From: Xanthomonas sp. DAR 34887
GTDB lineage: Bacteria; Pseudomonadota; Gammaproteobacteria; Xanthomonadales; Xanthomonadaceae
DNA: 64,000 bases
Direction: 5' to 3'
Assembly (NCBI RefSeq): GCF_041245805.1
Contig: NZ_CP162490.1
Coordinates: forward strand, 1,713,001 to 1,777,000
The stretch's first letter is position 1; every line of letters starts with the position of its first letter. The notes beneath the pieces are model-generated. The model was not told where the DNA came from, searched no databases, and saw only the letters and a program-made list of their open reading frames with translations. The position numbers and the translations under genes are program-made. This document shows, one piece after another, positions 56,136 through 64,000 of the stretch.

Positions 56136-56495
56136 TCTATCCTAAGAATAACTGTTTCGCTAGCCACGGTCAGTTGTTCAAAGCGGCTCTCAGAATGGGC
56201 AGCGAGCGGGAGTGCCTCGGCTTGGCGGTAGGGCCCTGCTTGTCGTAGCTATTCAGAGGTTGCAGTGCTAGGCGCCCAGGCTCGTCGATTCCAGACACAG
56301 CTAGACTCACTGTGATCGATCATGCCGGCCACCGCCCGAAAGTCGGTCAAGGTCATCAGCGCGGGCAGGGCGATCTCTTGGCCGGCCCCTTCGGTGGGAA
56401 TAGGTCCAGTGTCGTTCTACTTCAGACAAAGCCACCTTAGCGCGCTTCCCGTTTAGCGTCCGCTGTCCGGACAAAAGCAGTCGTCCGATAGGCGT
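56136..56495. other. Gap between the NACHT and CHAT genes
   Basis: No intact gene. A minus-strand frame near 56270-56410 reads IPTEGAGQEIALPALMTLTD then FRAVAGMIDHS and soon stops, a possible remnant. The CHAT gene's own promoter could lie here. I see no terminator hairpin, so read-through from the NACHT gene is possible. Confidence 0.4.
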
Positions 56496-59400
56496 TTAGA
56501 CCGGGCTAACTAAAAGATACGCTCCATTTTTCATGAAGCGAAGCGAGAGTCGACTGGCCAGCGGCTCCAAGTGGCTCAGGATCGCCAATCGCAGATCTGC
56601 TCCTACGTCCGGATACATCTCGGCCAGCGTGTTCGCGTCCGCGAGGGTTCCATGTGCGGCAATCAACGCTACAGCGCTGGTGGCCAAGTTGTAAGAGCTG
56701 TTTCTCGCCATTTGCTCGAGTTCGTCAACGCCCAATCCCTCCCCATGTGCGTGGAGGACTTCGATGGTCCGGGCAGCAATGAACGAGCCGTTCGTGTATT
56801 CGCCAGCGCCGACGGCCAAAGCCGCGCCCAACGCGGCACGTAGGCCAACACACGCTTTGGGCATCCCAAGTCGTACCCCATCGAGCATCATGCGCAAGCG
56901 ATCCAATGCGCTGTAGTCGTTCAGTGCCAACCATGTGCGCAACAGCTCGTGAGGGACGCTTCGGCCTGGATGAAAAGCAATGGGTTCCAGGGTGCCGGAA
57001 CGCAAGCCGATCATCTTCATGCGATAGGTAAGGCCGGTCGCAAACGCTCCGGTAAGAGCCACCCGGTCTTCTGCTGACCAAGTACGTGCAGAGATTGCGG
57101 AAACGGTACGATCCACAATCTGTCTCTCTTGCGCATGGCCGAGTAGCATCACGGTCGTGCATGCTACCTCCGCGCTCAGCTGCCCCATCCGAGCGATCAG
57201 TTGATCGATGGCCGCAACGTCTCCGTCCTCGATTACATACAGCAACGCGACGTCGCGCGGCGGGCCACATAGTTCAGCCACGTCGAGAAGCTCTCGGATG
57301 CGTTCCGGTCGACGGGCTTGACGCCAATCACTAAAGACGTAATCGATAATGTTCGCCGCCTGGGCTGCGTCGATGGCTTCAGAATTGAGCAGGCGAGCGA
57401 CCTCAGATAGGGTCATGCTTAGCGAAGACAACGCCTGGGCAGCCACCGAATTGGGATGAAAGCCTTCCGCCTGCATGGCGTTCACAATCAACTGTTCCAG
57501 GGCCGCGTCCAGTTTTCGCCCGGACTTGCCCCAGGCAGCGAGCCTGACCAGTATCGGCAGCTCCAAATCGTTCGCTGCAGCGTGCGCCACTTCTTGGTCG
57601 ACGCAGTCGCCATTCATGTGCCCGATAAGGCAGCTGATTGCTTCTACGTCGTGTTCGACCAGGATTTCTCTCCTGCACCTAGCCAAGTACAACTCGAAGA
57701 CGGGAGTTCCGAGGCGATCAAGCTCGTCCTGCAGATCACCCACATTTAGAAGGTGCTCAAGATCGCCTCTCAGCAAGTCACGCAGCACGGACAGCGTCAG
57801 GTCTGAATCTCGGTTCAAGGCTACAATCGCGCCTGACCCTTCGTGAATTAGCCTGCGCTCACCCAGTCTCGCCCGAATTGCGACGTGCAAGGGCTTGGAA
57901 AAGGCATCAATGATGATGCCGTTGATCAGCTTGTTCGATCGCCATGACGCTGTGCCCCAGATGGCCGCCAGTCGATCTCCGATTTCCTCACGTTGATGCG
58001 AGGGGATGCGCATGCCATTAGCCAGACACCGGCCTAAGAGGCGTAGTCCGGTATGAAAGGCGTCATCGGCGTCGACCAGCAGCTGCGCAACCAGCGGCTC
58101 TGGGTTCGGATGTCGCTCGAGCACGAATTGAATCGCCTGTGCCCAAGGACGCTTTGAGATTAGCGCCAATCGCTTGACGATCTCGGTCGCGGATTGCTTG
58201 AGCAACTCTGCCGAGGCGAGGTACTCCTGCACTATGGGAAACGGGAACGACAGCCGCACCAAGCCTGTCCGCCGCAGCACGCCGCGGCGGATGAGCGCTT
58301 CGCGCACGATGTCGACTGAGGTGGATGGCGTCACGCGCAAGACGCTGCGACCAAATATCTGGTTCGTGATTCCGATCGCATCGCCCTCGAGCGCCTCAAA
58401 TGCAGCCATCTCCGCAACGTATCTAAGTGTGGCGATGTCGATAGATTCGCGTTCCACACTCTTGAATTCAGCGGGACGAAAGAGCGTTTCGATATAAGTC
58501 TCTAGCAAGTCGCTTCGCCGCAGATCGGCACCCTCGAGCCGTAAGACGAGCATGAGCGAGAGGAATATTGGAATTCTGGCCAACTGGGCCAGGTCAGCCC
58601 GAGCAGCGACGCGCGCTAGCAGAGCATCATCGACTCCGGGTTCTCCCGGCCTGTAGAAGGCAACGTATGAGGAAACGTCTGCGTCTCGCAGTGGTGCAAG
58701 CTCCATCATTAGCGCCCCCTCCGGTGGAGCCAACGCCCCTGCATCGCGCACCGTCATCAGCCACCTTACGCTCGGGTGCGCGGCGCGGTAGACCTTAAAG
58801 CGCTCTAAAACCACTGTGCGACGGTCGCCGGATATCTCGTCCAAGCCATCGAGGAATAGCACCAAAGTACCGGTGGCTGCCGCGGCTTTCCAGTCGATCC
58901 GTACATCGAACGCCGGATTGATTACCCGCTCGAGGTAGTCGCCAATGGAACAGTCTGCATCCGAAAGTTTGGTCGCCGAAATCACAGCAGGAACTAGACC
59001 TGCAAGCGTGGCTTGGCGGGCGATCGCATTGACCACCGTCGACTTCCCAAATCCAGGGCCTGCGACAAGCACTGCTGCGCCAAAGTTCGTCGTGGGGAAG
59101 TCTCGCAGGTCAACTTCCTCCCTGGCACTCAGCTCGCGCCAACCGGGAAGATCATCGTCAAAGTCCGACCGGCGATCGCGGTCGTACCTCAGGCAACGAG
59201 GCCATAGAAACTCTGAAGTTGGCTCCTGGCGAAAGTCCGTACCCGGCACCTCGATGACCGCCAATGCCGCAATAGCAGCGCAGTAGCGTGCCAGCCCCCA
59301 CATAGCGCTATCAACAAAGGTAATCCCCCATTCTTTCCGTAGCCGATCGCGCAGCGTCGCACCGTCGAAACGATGGCGCGTCTCTGCGCCCGCCCAAACC

Positions 59401-59990
59401 ATGCCTGCCAAAATATCCAGCAACTGTGCAGCTGGCTCGCTTCCGGGGGGCATCCACAGGGGCGCGTAGTCTCGCGCGAGCTCCTTCGCCGGCCATACGT
59501 GTACATCAAGGTGGCAGAACAGTCGAAAGACCTCGGCCCCGGGCGCGGCAAGTACTCGGGCAATTGAGGACGCGATCTCTCGCTGCTGCGTGGTCAAACG
59601 CTCGAGCCATTGTACGGGGGCCACGCTATCGGTCCGTGCGACGAGCTCCTTCAAATCGGAGGTGAGGGCTGTAGAATCGCCCATCACGAGCACAAGCCGA
59701 TCATCTCGGGACAGGTCCACCGTAAACTGGCGATATAGCGCTCGCCACAGAGACTCCCACGCCTTACCCCGTCGCTGAAGGGCTAGCTTGGCCTGGAAAA
59801 AGTGACGAGAACCATCGTCAAAGCGGACGACGAGGTCATCCACCGCATCAGAGGTCTCGACGCGCACCTCCATCGGTCGATCACGACTGGGGCGTTCCCG
59901 CGGGTCCAGCATGCGGCCTAAATACAGGGCAGCGACTCGGTCTTGGAAGCGAATGCCCGCCTGTGTCGTCGGCCCGCCGATTTCTGTCAT
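56496..59990 (-). CDS. Nuclease-NACHT STAND NTPase (Avs/bNACHT-like)
   Basis: A 1164-residue protein in three parts. Residues 1-about 160 resemble the DUF4297/Cap4 branch of PD-(D/E)XK nucleases: GIRFQDRVAALYL, then DDLVVRFDDG (Asp51/52) and FFQAKLAL (Gln66, Lys68). Residues about 300-600 are a NACHT NTPase with Walker A GPGFGKST (311-318) and Walker B LVLFLDGLDE (376-385). The remaining 550 residues are helical and repeat-like, the usual sensor part. This is the layout of antiviral STAND proteins, which bind a phage protein, oligomerise and switch on the nuclease. It is the last cargo gene and is read inward from the right end, with CHAT downstream. Confidence 0.9.
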   Translation of the reverse strand: MTEIGGPTTQAGIRFQDRVAALYLGRMLDPRERPSRDRPMEVRVETSDAVDDLVVRFDDGSRHFFQAKLALQRRGKAWESLWRALYRQFTVDLSRDDRLVLVMGDSTALTSDLKELVARTDSVAPVQWLERLTTQQREIASSIARVLAAPGAEVFRLFCHLDVHVWPAKELARDYAPLWMPPGSEPAAQLLDILAGMVWAGAETRHRFDGATLRDRLRKEWGITFVDSAMWGLARYCAAIAALAVIEVPGTDFRQEPTSEFLWPRCLRYDRDRRSDFDDDLPGWRELSAREEVDLRDFPTTNFGAAVLVAGPGFGKSTVVNAIARQATLAGLVPAVISATKLSDADCSIGDYLERVINPAFDVRIDWKAAAATGTLVLFLDGLDEISGDRRTVVLERFKVYRAAHPSVRWLMTVRDAGALAPPEGALMMELAPLRDADVSSYVAFYRPGEPGVDDALLARVAARADLAQLARIPIFLSLMLVLRLEGADLRRSDLLETYIETLFRPAEFKSVERESIDIATLRYVAEMAAFEALEGDAIGITNQIFGRSVLRVTPSTSVDIVREALIRRGVLRRTGLVRLSFPFPIVQEYLASAELLKQSATEIVKRLALISKRPWAQAIQFVLERHPNPEPLVAQLLVDADDAFHTGLRLLGRCLANGMRIPSHQREEIGDRLAAIWGTASWRSNKLINGIIIDAFSKPLHVAIRARLGERRLIHEGSGAIVALNRDSDLTLSVLRDLLRGDLEHLLNVGDLQDELDRLGTPVFELYLARCRREILVEHDVEAISCLIGHMNGDCVDQEVAHAAANDLELPILVRLAAWGKSGRKLDAALEQLIVNAMQAEGFHPNSVAAQALSSLSMTLSEVARLLNSEAIDAAQAANIIDYVFSDWRQARRPERIRELLDVAELCGPPRDVALLYVIEDGDVAAIDQLIARMGQLSAEVACTTVMLLGHAQERQIVDRTVSAISARTWSAEDRVALTGAFATGLTYRMKMIGLRSGTLEPIAFHPGRSVPHELLRTWLALNDYSALDRLRMMLDGVRLGMPKACVGLRAALGAALAVGAGEYTNGSFIAARTIEVLHAHGEGLGVDELEQMARNSSYNLATSAVALIAAHGTLADANTLAEMYPDVGADLRLAILSHLEPLASRLSLRFMKNGAYLLVSPV

Positions 59991-60115
59991 CCCTTATCTC
60001 CGTGATCAGTGCGAGTTGCAACGTTGAAACGTGCGCCTGCATTCGAGCGCGCTGCCACGGTCACTAGCTGCCACAAGTAGTCGCACTACCAGATGGCTAG
60101 CGGTCCAATAAAGGA

Positions 60116-60214
60116 ATGTAAACAACCTTGGGTGATAGGGGAATTTGTTTGCACCTATAAGTACGTCGTAACGTAAATTGTTTTGTTTGTCAATGAGTTA
60201 TGGTAGTTGTTTAC
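60116..60214. repeat. Right-end GTTTAC-type inverted motifs
   Basis: ATGTAAAC (60116-60123) and TTGTTTAC (60207-60214) repeat the two words found at the left end. The stretch between is AT-rich, unlike the host DNA that starts at about 60239. Likely recombinase-binding DNA. Confidence 0.45.
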
Positions 60215-60231
60215 GAAATTAGTAGCCACAA

Positions 60232-60238
60232 CCGTTCT
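60232..60238. repeat. Putative right attachment core (CCGTTCT)
   Basis: Identical to the ssb 3' end. It is followed by GA, so an empty site would read CCGTTCTGA and stop ssb with TGA. Confidence 0.6.
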
Positions 60239-60275
60239 GACCAGCGCCTGGCGGTGTTGATTCAGATCCGAGAAG

Positions 60276-60303
60276 AGCCCCGTTTTTACGGGGCTTTTCT
60301 TTT
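60276..60303 (+). terminator. Probable original ssb terminator, displaced by the island
   Basis: Stem AGCCCCG/CGGGGCT with a TTTTTA loop, then TTTCTTTT. Nothing upstream on the plus strand within the island points at it. It would lie about 40 bases after the ssb stop in an uninterrupted chromosome. Confidence 0.8.
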
Positions 60304-60679
60304 GTCCGGTGATGCCGATTGTCCGGTGATGCCGGCCCGCACAGGCGAAGCGGTTCTCGTCCACGCGCAGCTCGGACTCCAATCCGACGCATGCCGCTGC
60401 GGCCGAGGATGGGCGATGCCGCCGTTGCTCTAGCGATGTCGGCGGGAAAATATCGATCAGAAGAGGGGGCTATCTGTCCGTTCGCTGCGCCCCGCGCCGG
60501 CACGGTCGCTAACACTGTTTCTCGTCATGCTTCCCTGGTGGGCCACGGCCTTCGGGGTGCCGGTCCCGCTGCGCCTCCAGTAGTTCAGCTACGTGCGCCC
60601 TGCAGCCATTTCTTCTCCGCACGCGGCCATCGGCGGATGGGCGTTGTGCCCTGCAGCATGCGTTTTAGTGCACTGCGTC

Positions 60680-60708
60680 TTGCAAAAAAAAGACTCCCTC
60701 CTTTATGG
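60680..60708 (+). promoter_or_regulatory. Probable promoter of the sugar-oxidation operon
   Basis: TTGCAA (60680-60685), a 17-base spacer, then TTATGG (60703-60708), ending directly at the operator. The weak -10 is the main doubt. Confidence 0.5.
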
Positions 60709-60722
60709 TGCAATCGATTGCA
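60709..60722 (+). promoter_or_regulatory. LacI/GalR-type operator
   Basis: TGCAATCGATTGCA is a perfect 14-bp palindrome with the central CG and the TGnAAnCGnTTnCA pattern of LacI-family operators. Overlapping the expected transcription start 48 bases before the ATG, it fits direct repression lifted by a sugar. The regulator gene is not in the window. Confidence 0.8.
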
Positions 60723-60770
60723 TTGCGGTGAATCTTCAGCGTTTGGCACCGGTTGGGAGGCCGGAAGTCG

Positions 60771-61679
60771 ATGTCTATCCATTCGACCGGACCGGTGCCG
60801 GCCCCGGGGTTCACCAGGCGCGACGCGCTGCGCGTCGCTGTCGCCGGGAGCCTTGGCCTTGGCGCTGCGGGCCTGCTGCCTGCTCTTGCCGCGACCGCTG
60901 ACCCTGCCGCGCCGCGCACGGGCAAGCTGAAGCATTCCGTCGCGCGCTGGACGTTTCCGCAGCAGTCGATCGCCCAGCTTTGCCAGACGGTGAAAGGCAT
61001 CGGCTTCGCCGCCATCGACCTGGTCGGTCCGGCGGACTGGCCCACGCTGAAGGCGCATGGCGTGTACAGCTCGATGTGCAACGGCGCGGAGCTGGGCCTG
61101 GACAAGGGCTTTGCCGGCAAGCAGTTCCACGACCAACTGGTCGAGCGCTACACGCGGCACATCGATCTGGTGGCCGATGCCGGCTATCGCAACCTCATCT
61201 GTTTTTCCGGCAATCGCAACGGCATGGATCCGCAGGAAGGCATGGCCCACGCCGAAGCCGGGCTCAAGCGCATTCTCGGGCATGCCGAGAAGCGCGGCGT
61301 GGTGCTGGTGATGGAGCTGCTGAACTCCAGGGTCGATCATCCCGACTATCTGTGCGACCACTCCGCTTGGGGCGTCGAGCTGTGCCGGCGGATCGGCTCC
61401 GAGCATTTCGGCCTGCTGTACGACATCTACCACATGCAGATCATGGAGGGCGACATCATCGCCACCATCGGCAAGCATCACGCGTGCTTCAAGCATTACC
61501 ACACCGCGGGCGTGCCTGGCCGGCACGAGATCGGAGACGCTCAGGAACTCCACTATCCCGCCATCTGTCGCGCGATCCGCGATACCGGTTTCGATGGCTA
61601 TCTGGCGCAGGAATTCATTCCTACCGCGCCCGATCCCGTCGGCTCGCTGCGCGAGGCGATTCGCCTCTGCGATGTCTGA
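60771..61679 (+). CDS. Tat-exported sugar phosphate isomerase/epimerase-like TIM-barrel protein
   Basis: A 302-residue protein. The N-terminus has a Tat signal (TRRDALRVAVAGSLGLGAAG). The rest is a xylose-isomerase-like TIM barrel related to hydroxypyruvate isomerase, with likely metal ligands in VMELLN, YDIYHMQI and YLAQEFIP. Export makes a phosphate substrate unlikely; a free sugar or keto-sugar is more plausible. The ATG at 60771 was chosen over an upstream TTG because it is better placed after GGGAGG. It heads a three-gene operon. Confidence 0.88.
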   Translation: MSIHSTGPVPAPGFTRRDALRVAVAGSLGLGAAGLLPALAATADPAAPRTGKLKHSVARWTFPQQSIAQLCQTVKGIGFAAIDLVGPADWPTLKAHGVYSSMCNGAELGLDKGFAGKQFHDQLVERYTRHIDLVADAGYRNLICFSGNRNGMDPQEGMAHAEAGLKRILGHAEKRGVVLVMELLNSRVDHPDYLCDHSAWGVELCRRIGSEHFGLLYDIYHMQIMEGDIIATIGKHHACFKHYHTAGVPGRHEIGDAQELHYPAICRAIRDTGFDGYLAQEFIPTAPDPVGSLREAIRLCDV

Positions 61680-61709
61680 AACGCTATCCACCCAGGTGAA
61701 GTAGAACCC

Positions 61710-63395
61710 ATGGCAGACAATCACTACGACGCCATCGTCGTCGGCTCCGGAATCAGTGGCGGTTGGGCGGCGAAGGAGCTGGCCGAAAAAGGCCTCAAGG
61801 TCCTGATGCTGGAACGCGGACGCAACATCGAGCACGTCAAGGACTACGTCAACGCGATGAAGGAGCCGTGGGATTTCCCGCATCACAACCGCCCGACCCA
61901 GGCGATGAAGGCCGACTATCCGGTGTTGAGCCGCGACTATGGCCTGGTCGAGAACCTGCAGGGGATGTGGGCCAACGAAAAGGAATCGCCCTACACCGAG
62001 ACCAAGCGATTCGACTGGTTCCGCGGCTACCACGTGGGCGGTCGCTCGCTGATGTGGGGACGGCAGAGCTATCGCCTGTCGGACCTGGATTTCCAGGCGA
62101 ACCTCAAGGACGGCATCGCCACCGATTGGCCGATCCGCTACGCCGACATCGCGCCCTGGTACGACTACGTGGAGAAGTTCGCCGGCATCGCCGGCACGCG
62201 CGAGGGGTTGGACGTGTTGCCCGACGGCGAATTCCTGCCGCCGATTCCGTTGAACATCGTCGAAAAGGACGTGGCTGCGCGGATCAAGAAAGCCTTCGGC
62301 GGAACCAGGCACCTGATCCACTCGCGCACCGCGAACATCACCAAGCCCATGGTCGAGCAGGGCCGGGTCAACTGCCAGTATCGCAACAAGTGCATCCTGG
62401 GCTGTCCGTTCGGCGCCTATTTCTCGACCCAGTCGGCGACGCTGCCGGCGGCCATGAAGACCGGCAACCTGACCTTGCGGCCGTTCTCCATCGTCAAGGA
62501 AGTGCTCTACGACAAGGACCGCAAGCGTGCGCGAGGCGTGGAGATCATCGATGCCGAGAGCGGACAGACCTACCAGTACACGGCCAATGTCATCTTCCTC
62601 AACGCCTCGTCCTTCAACTCGACCTGGCTGCTGATGAACTCGGCCACCGATGTCTGGGAAGGCGGGCTGGGCTCTTCGTCCGGCGAACTTGGGCACAACG
62701 TGATGGACCATCATTTCGGCGCGGGCGCCTCCGGCCGGGTCGAGGGCTACGAAGACAAGTACTACTTCGGCCGTCGTCCGTGCGGCTTCTACATTCCCCG
62801 TTTCCGTAACGTCGCCGCTGACAAGCGTGGCTACCTGCGCGGGTTCGGCTACCAGGGCGGCGCCAGCCGCACCGGCTGGTCGCGCGAGATCGCCGAGCTG
62901 AACATCGGCGCGGACCTGAAGGACGCGCTGACCGTGCCGGGCGAGTGGCGCATCGGCATGACCGGATTCGGCGAGATGCTGCCGCACCACGACAATACGA
63001 TTCGCCTGGACCCGCAGCGCAAGGACAAATGGGGGCTGCCGGTGCTGGCGATGGACGTGTCCCTGCGCGCCAACGAAAAGGCGATGCGCAAGGACATGGC
63101 CGCCGATGCCGCCGAGATGTTCGAGGCCGCCGGGGTCAAGGACGTGCAGATGCACGATGACGACTACGCGCCCGGCAAGGGCATCCACGAAATGGGGACC
63201 GCGCGCATGGGCCGCGACCGCAAGAATTCGGTGCTGAACCAGCACAACCAGGTGTGGGATGCGCCGAACGTCTACGTGACCGACGGCGCCTGCATGACCT
63301 CCAGCGCCTGCGTGAATCCCTCGCTGACCTACATGGCGCTGACGGCGCGGGCAGCGGACCATGCGGTGCGCGAGCTGAAAGCGGGGAACCTGTGA
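61710..63395 (+). CDS. GMC-family oxidoreductase
   Basis: A 561-residue flavoprotein. The FAD-binding start is VVGSGISGGWAAKELAEKG, and the GMC C-terminal elements are GIHEMGTARMG (active-site histidine) and NPSLTYMALTARA. It is the large-subunit type of membrane-linked sugar dehydrogenases (gluconate/2-ketogluconate class). It has no signal of its own and may be carried across the membrane with the Tat-signalled partner encoded next. It overlaps that gene by one base. Confidence 0.93.
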   Translation: MADNHYDAIVVGSGISGGWAAKELAEKGLKVLMLERGRNIEHVKDYVNAMKEPWDFPHHNRPTQAMKADYPVLSRDYGLVENLQGMWANEKESPYTETKRFDWFRGYHVGGRSLMWGRQSYRLSDLDFQANLKDGIATDWPIRYADIAPWYDYVEKFAGIAGTREGLDVLPDGEFLPPIPLNIVEKDVAARIKKAFGGTRHLIHSRTANITKPMVEQGRVNCQYRNKCILGCPFGAYFSTQSATLPAAMKTGNLTLRPFSIVKEVLYDKDRKRARGVEIIDAESGQTYQYTANVIFLNASSFNSTWLLMNSATDVWEGGLGSSSGELGHNVMDHHFGAGASGRVEGYEDKYYFGRRPCGFYIPRFRNVAADKRGYLRGFGYQGGASRTGWSREIAELNIGADLKDALTVPGEWRIGMTGFGEMLPHHDNTIRLDPQRKDKWGLPVLAMDVSLRANEKAMRKDMAADAAEMFEAAGVKDVQMHDDDYAPGKGIHEMGTARMGRDRKNSVLNQHNQVWDAPNVYVTDGACMTSSACVNPSLTYMALTARAADHAVRELKAGNL

Positions 63396-63970
63396 TGGAA
63401 CGCCGCGACCTGCTGAAGATGATCCTCGCCGCCACGGGCGCGGCCATGGTCGGCCTGCCCGCGCTGGGGCATGGACAGGCGCCGGCCGGCGGGGCGAAGA
63501 ACGCGTTCTCCGCCGCCGAGGTCGGCACGCTGGACGAGATCGCCGAGACCATCCTGCCGCGGACCAAGACGCCGGGCGCGAAGGACGCCGGCGTAGGCCT
63601 GTTCATGGCGCAATTCGTCACCGACTGCTACACCGCCCGGCAGCAGGCGACGTTCCGCGCCGGCCTGGTCGAGATCGACAAACGCGCCGGCGGCCGATTC
63701 GTGTCGCTGACGCCGCAGGCGCGCACCGAGCTGCTGCGCGCGCTGGATGCGGAGGCCAGGAAGCACGCCGTCAGAACGACCGATACCGGCACCGCCGAAA
63801 CGGCGGACGCGATGCCGCATTACTTCACGATGATCAAGCAGCTGTCCATCTTCAGCTTCTTCTCCTCGAAGGTCGCGGCGACCGAAGTGCTGCGCTACGT
63901 CGCCGTGCCGGGCCGCTACGATGGCGACATGGCCTATGCCCCGGGTACGCCTGCCTGGGCGACCAACTGA
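63395..63970 (+). CDS. Gluconate 2-dehydrogenase subunit 3-family protein
   Basis: A 191-residue protein with a twin-arginine start (MERRDLLKMILAATGAAM) and the family pattern EIAETILPRTKTPGAKDAGV. The small subunit matures and exports the GMC flavoprotein in related dehydrogenases. The ATG overlaps the GMC stop, so the pair is translationally coupled. A cytochrome subunit would be expected nearby but is not seen before the window ends. Confidence 0.9.
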   Translation: MERRDLLKMILAATGAAMVGLPALGHGQAPAGGAKNAFSAAEVGTLDEIAETILPRTKTPGAKDAGVGLFMAQFVTDCYTARQQATFRAGLVEIDKRAGGRFVSLTPQARTELLRALDAEARKHAVRTTDTGTAETADAMPHYFTMIKQLSIFSFFSSKVAATEVLRYVAVPGRYDGDMAYAPGTPAWATN

Positions 63971-64000
63971 TGGACAGCAATGGTGCGCCCATGTACCACT

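Larger units (their letters stand above)
27804..60238. mobile_element. 32-kb genomic island at the 3' end of ssb
   Basis: The borders are inferred from a 7-bp direct repeat CCGTTCT at the ssb stop and again at 60232-60238. Beyond the second copy come TGA and host-like DNA with a terminator that would suit ssb. Inside, a four-gene recombination module (three tyrosine recombinases plus a small coiled-coil protein) leads, and the cargo has mixed GC, many orphan genes and several defence-like proteins. The layout recalls Tn554 and the Gamma-Mobile-Trio islands; which family it belongs to needs protein comparison. No conjugation or phage structural genes are present, so it probably moves by site-specific recombination only. 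Confidence 0.8.
60239..60770. other. Host-like non-coding region right of the island
   Basis: It holds the displaced ssb terminator (60276-60303), GC-rich sequence with no gene I can support, and at its end the promoter and operator of the sugar operon. Confidence 0.55.

Noticed and set aside
27804..60238. A prophage or conjugative element
   Set aside because: No capsid, tail, terminase, lysis, relaxase or type IV secretion genes are seen.

Overview
The window is a high-GC gammaproteobacterial chromosome, most likely a Xanthomonas. The pointers are a fused aspartokinase/diaminopimelate decarboxylase, a MurL/MurD2 pair in place of the standard MurI/MurD route to D-glutamate, a regulator-sufBCDS operon, a PiuC hydroxylase beside a Fiu-like TonB receptor, and Xanthomonas-style dispersed repeats. 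The species is not resolved.

Region 1, about 1-27810, is ordinary core genome. It holds a siderophore receptor and PiuC pair behind a Fur-like box, a Rieske protein and an acetyltransferase, then the suf operon (Rrf2 regulator, sufB, sufC, sufD, sufS). After these come a small SET-domain protein, a PfpI/DJ-1 protein, an ankyrin protein, several small envelope or unknown proteins, an M23 peptidase/DUF533 pair, an HU-like protein, OsmC, a glycine-zipper protein and PhzF. The stretch ends with lysAC, a membrane protein, murL, murD2, a dienelactone hydrolase, ispB and ssb. Four families of short palindromic repeats fill the gaps. One repeat has become coding sequence inside murD2, and another sits inside the suf operon.

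Region 2, about 27804-60238, is a 32-kb genomic island with clearly lower GC in its first genes. It appears to have entered at the last codons of ssb: the 7-bp string CCGTTCT occurs at the ssb 3' end and again at the far end, just before host-like sequence with its own terminator. The island starts with three overlapping tyrosine recombinase genes and a small coiled-coil gene. This layout recalls Tn554 or the Gamma-Mobile-Trio (GMT) islands. The cargo includes a membrane protein, an XRE regulator with two co-resident genes, an H-NS-like protein, a secreted Rhs protein with a short AT-rich tip and a possible immunity gene, a trypsin-like protease, a HEPN-motif protein, a GIY-YIG protein, a HEPN-like protein beside an AAA ATPase fused to a TOPRIM/DUF4435-like domain, and a PD-(D/E)XK nuclease candidate. 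At the far end are a CHAT (caspase-like) protease and a 1164-residue protein with an N-terminal Cap4/DUF4297-like nuclease, a NACHT NTPase and a long repeat-like C-terminus. It reads as a defence and offence island. The nuclease-NACHT plus CHAT pair is the best candidate for an undescribed system.

Region 3, about 60239-64000, returns to host-like sequence. A perfect LacI-type operator overlaps a promoter ahead of a Tat-exported sugar isomerase-like protein, a GMC oxidoreductase and a gluconate-dehydrogenase subunit 3-like protein. These look like one periplasmic sugar-oxidation operon.
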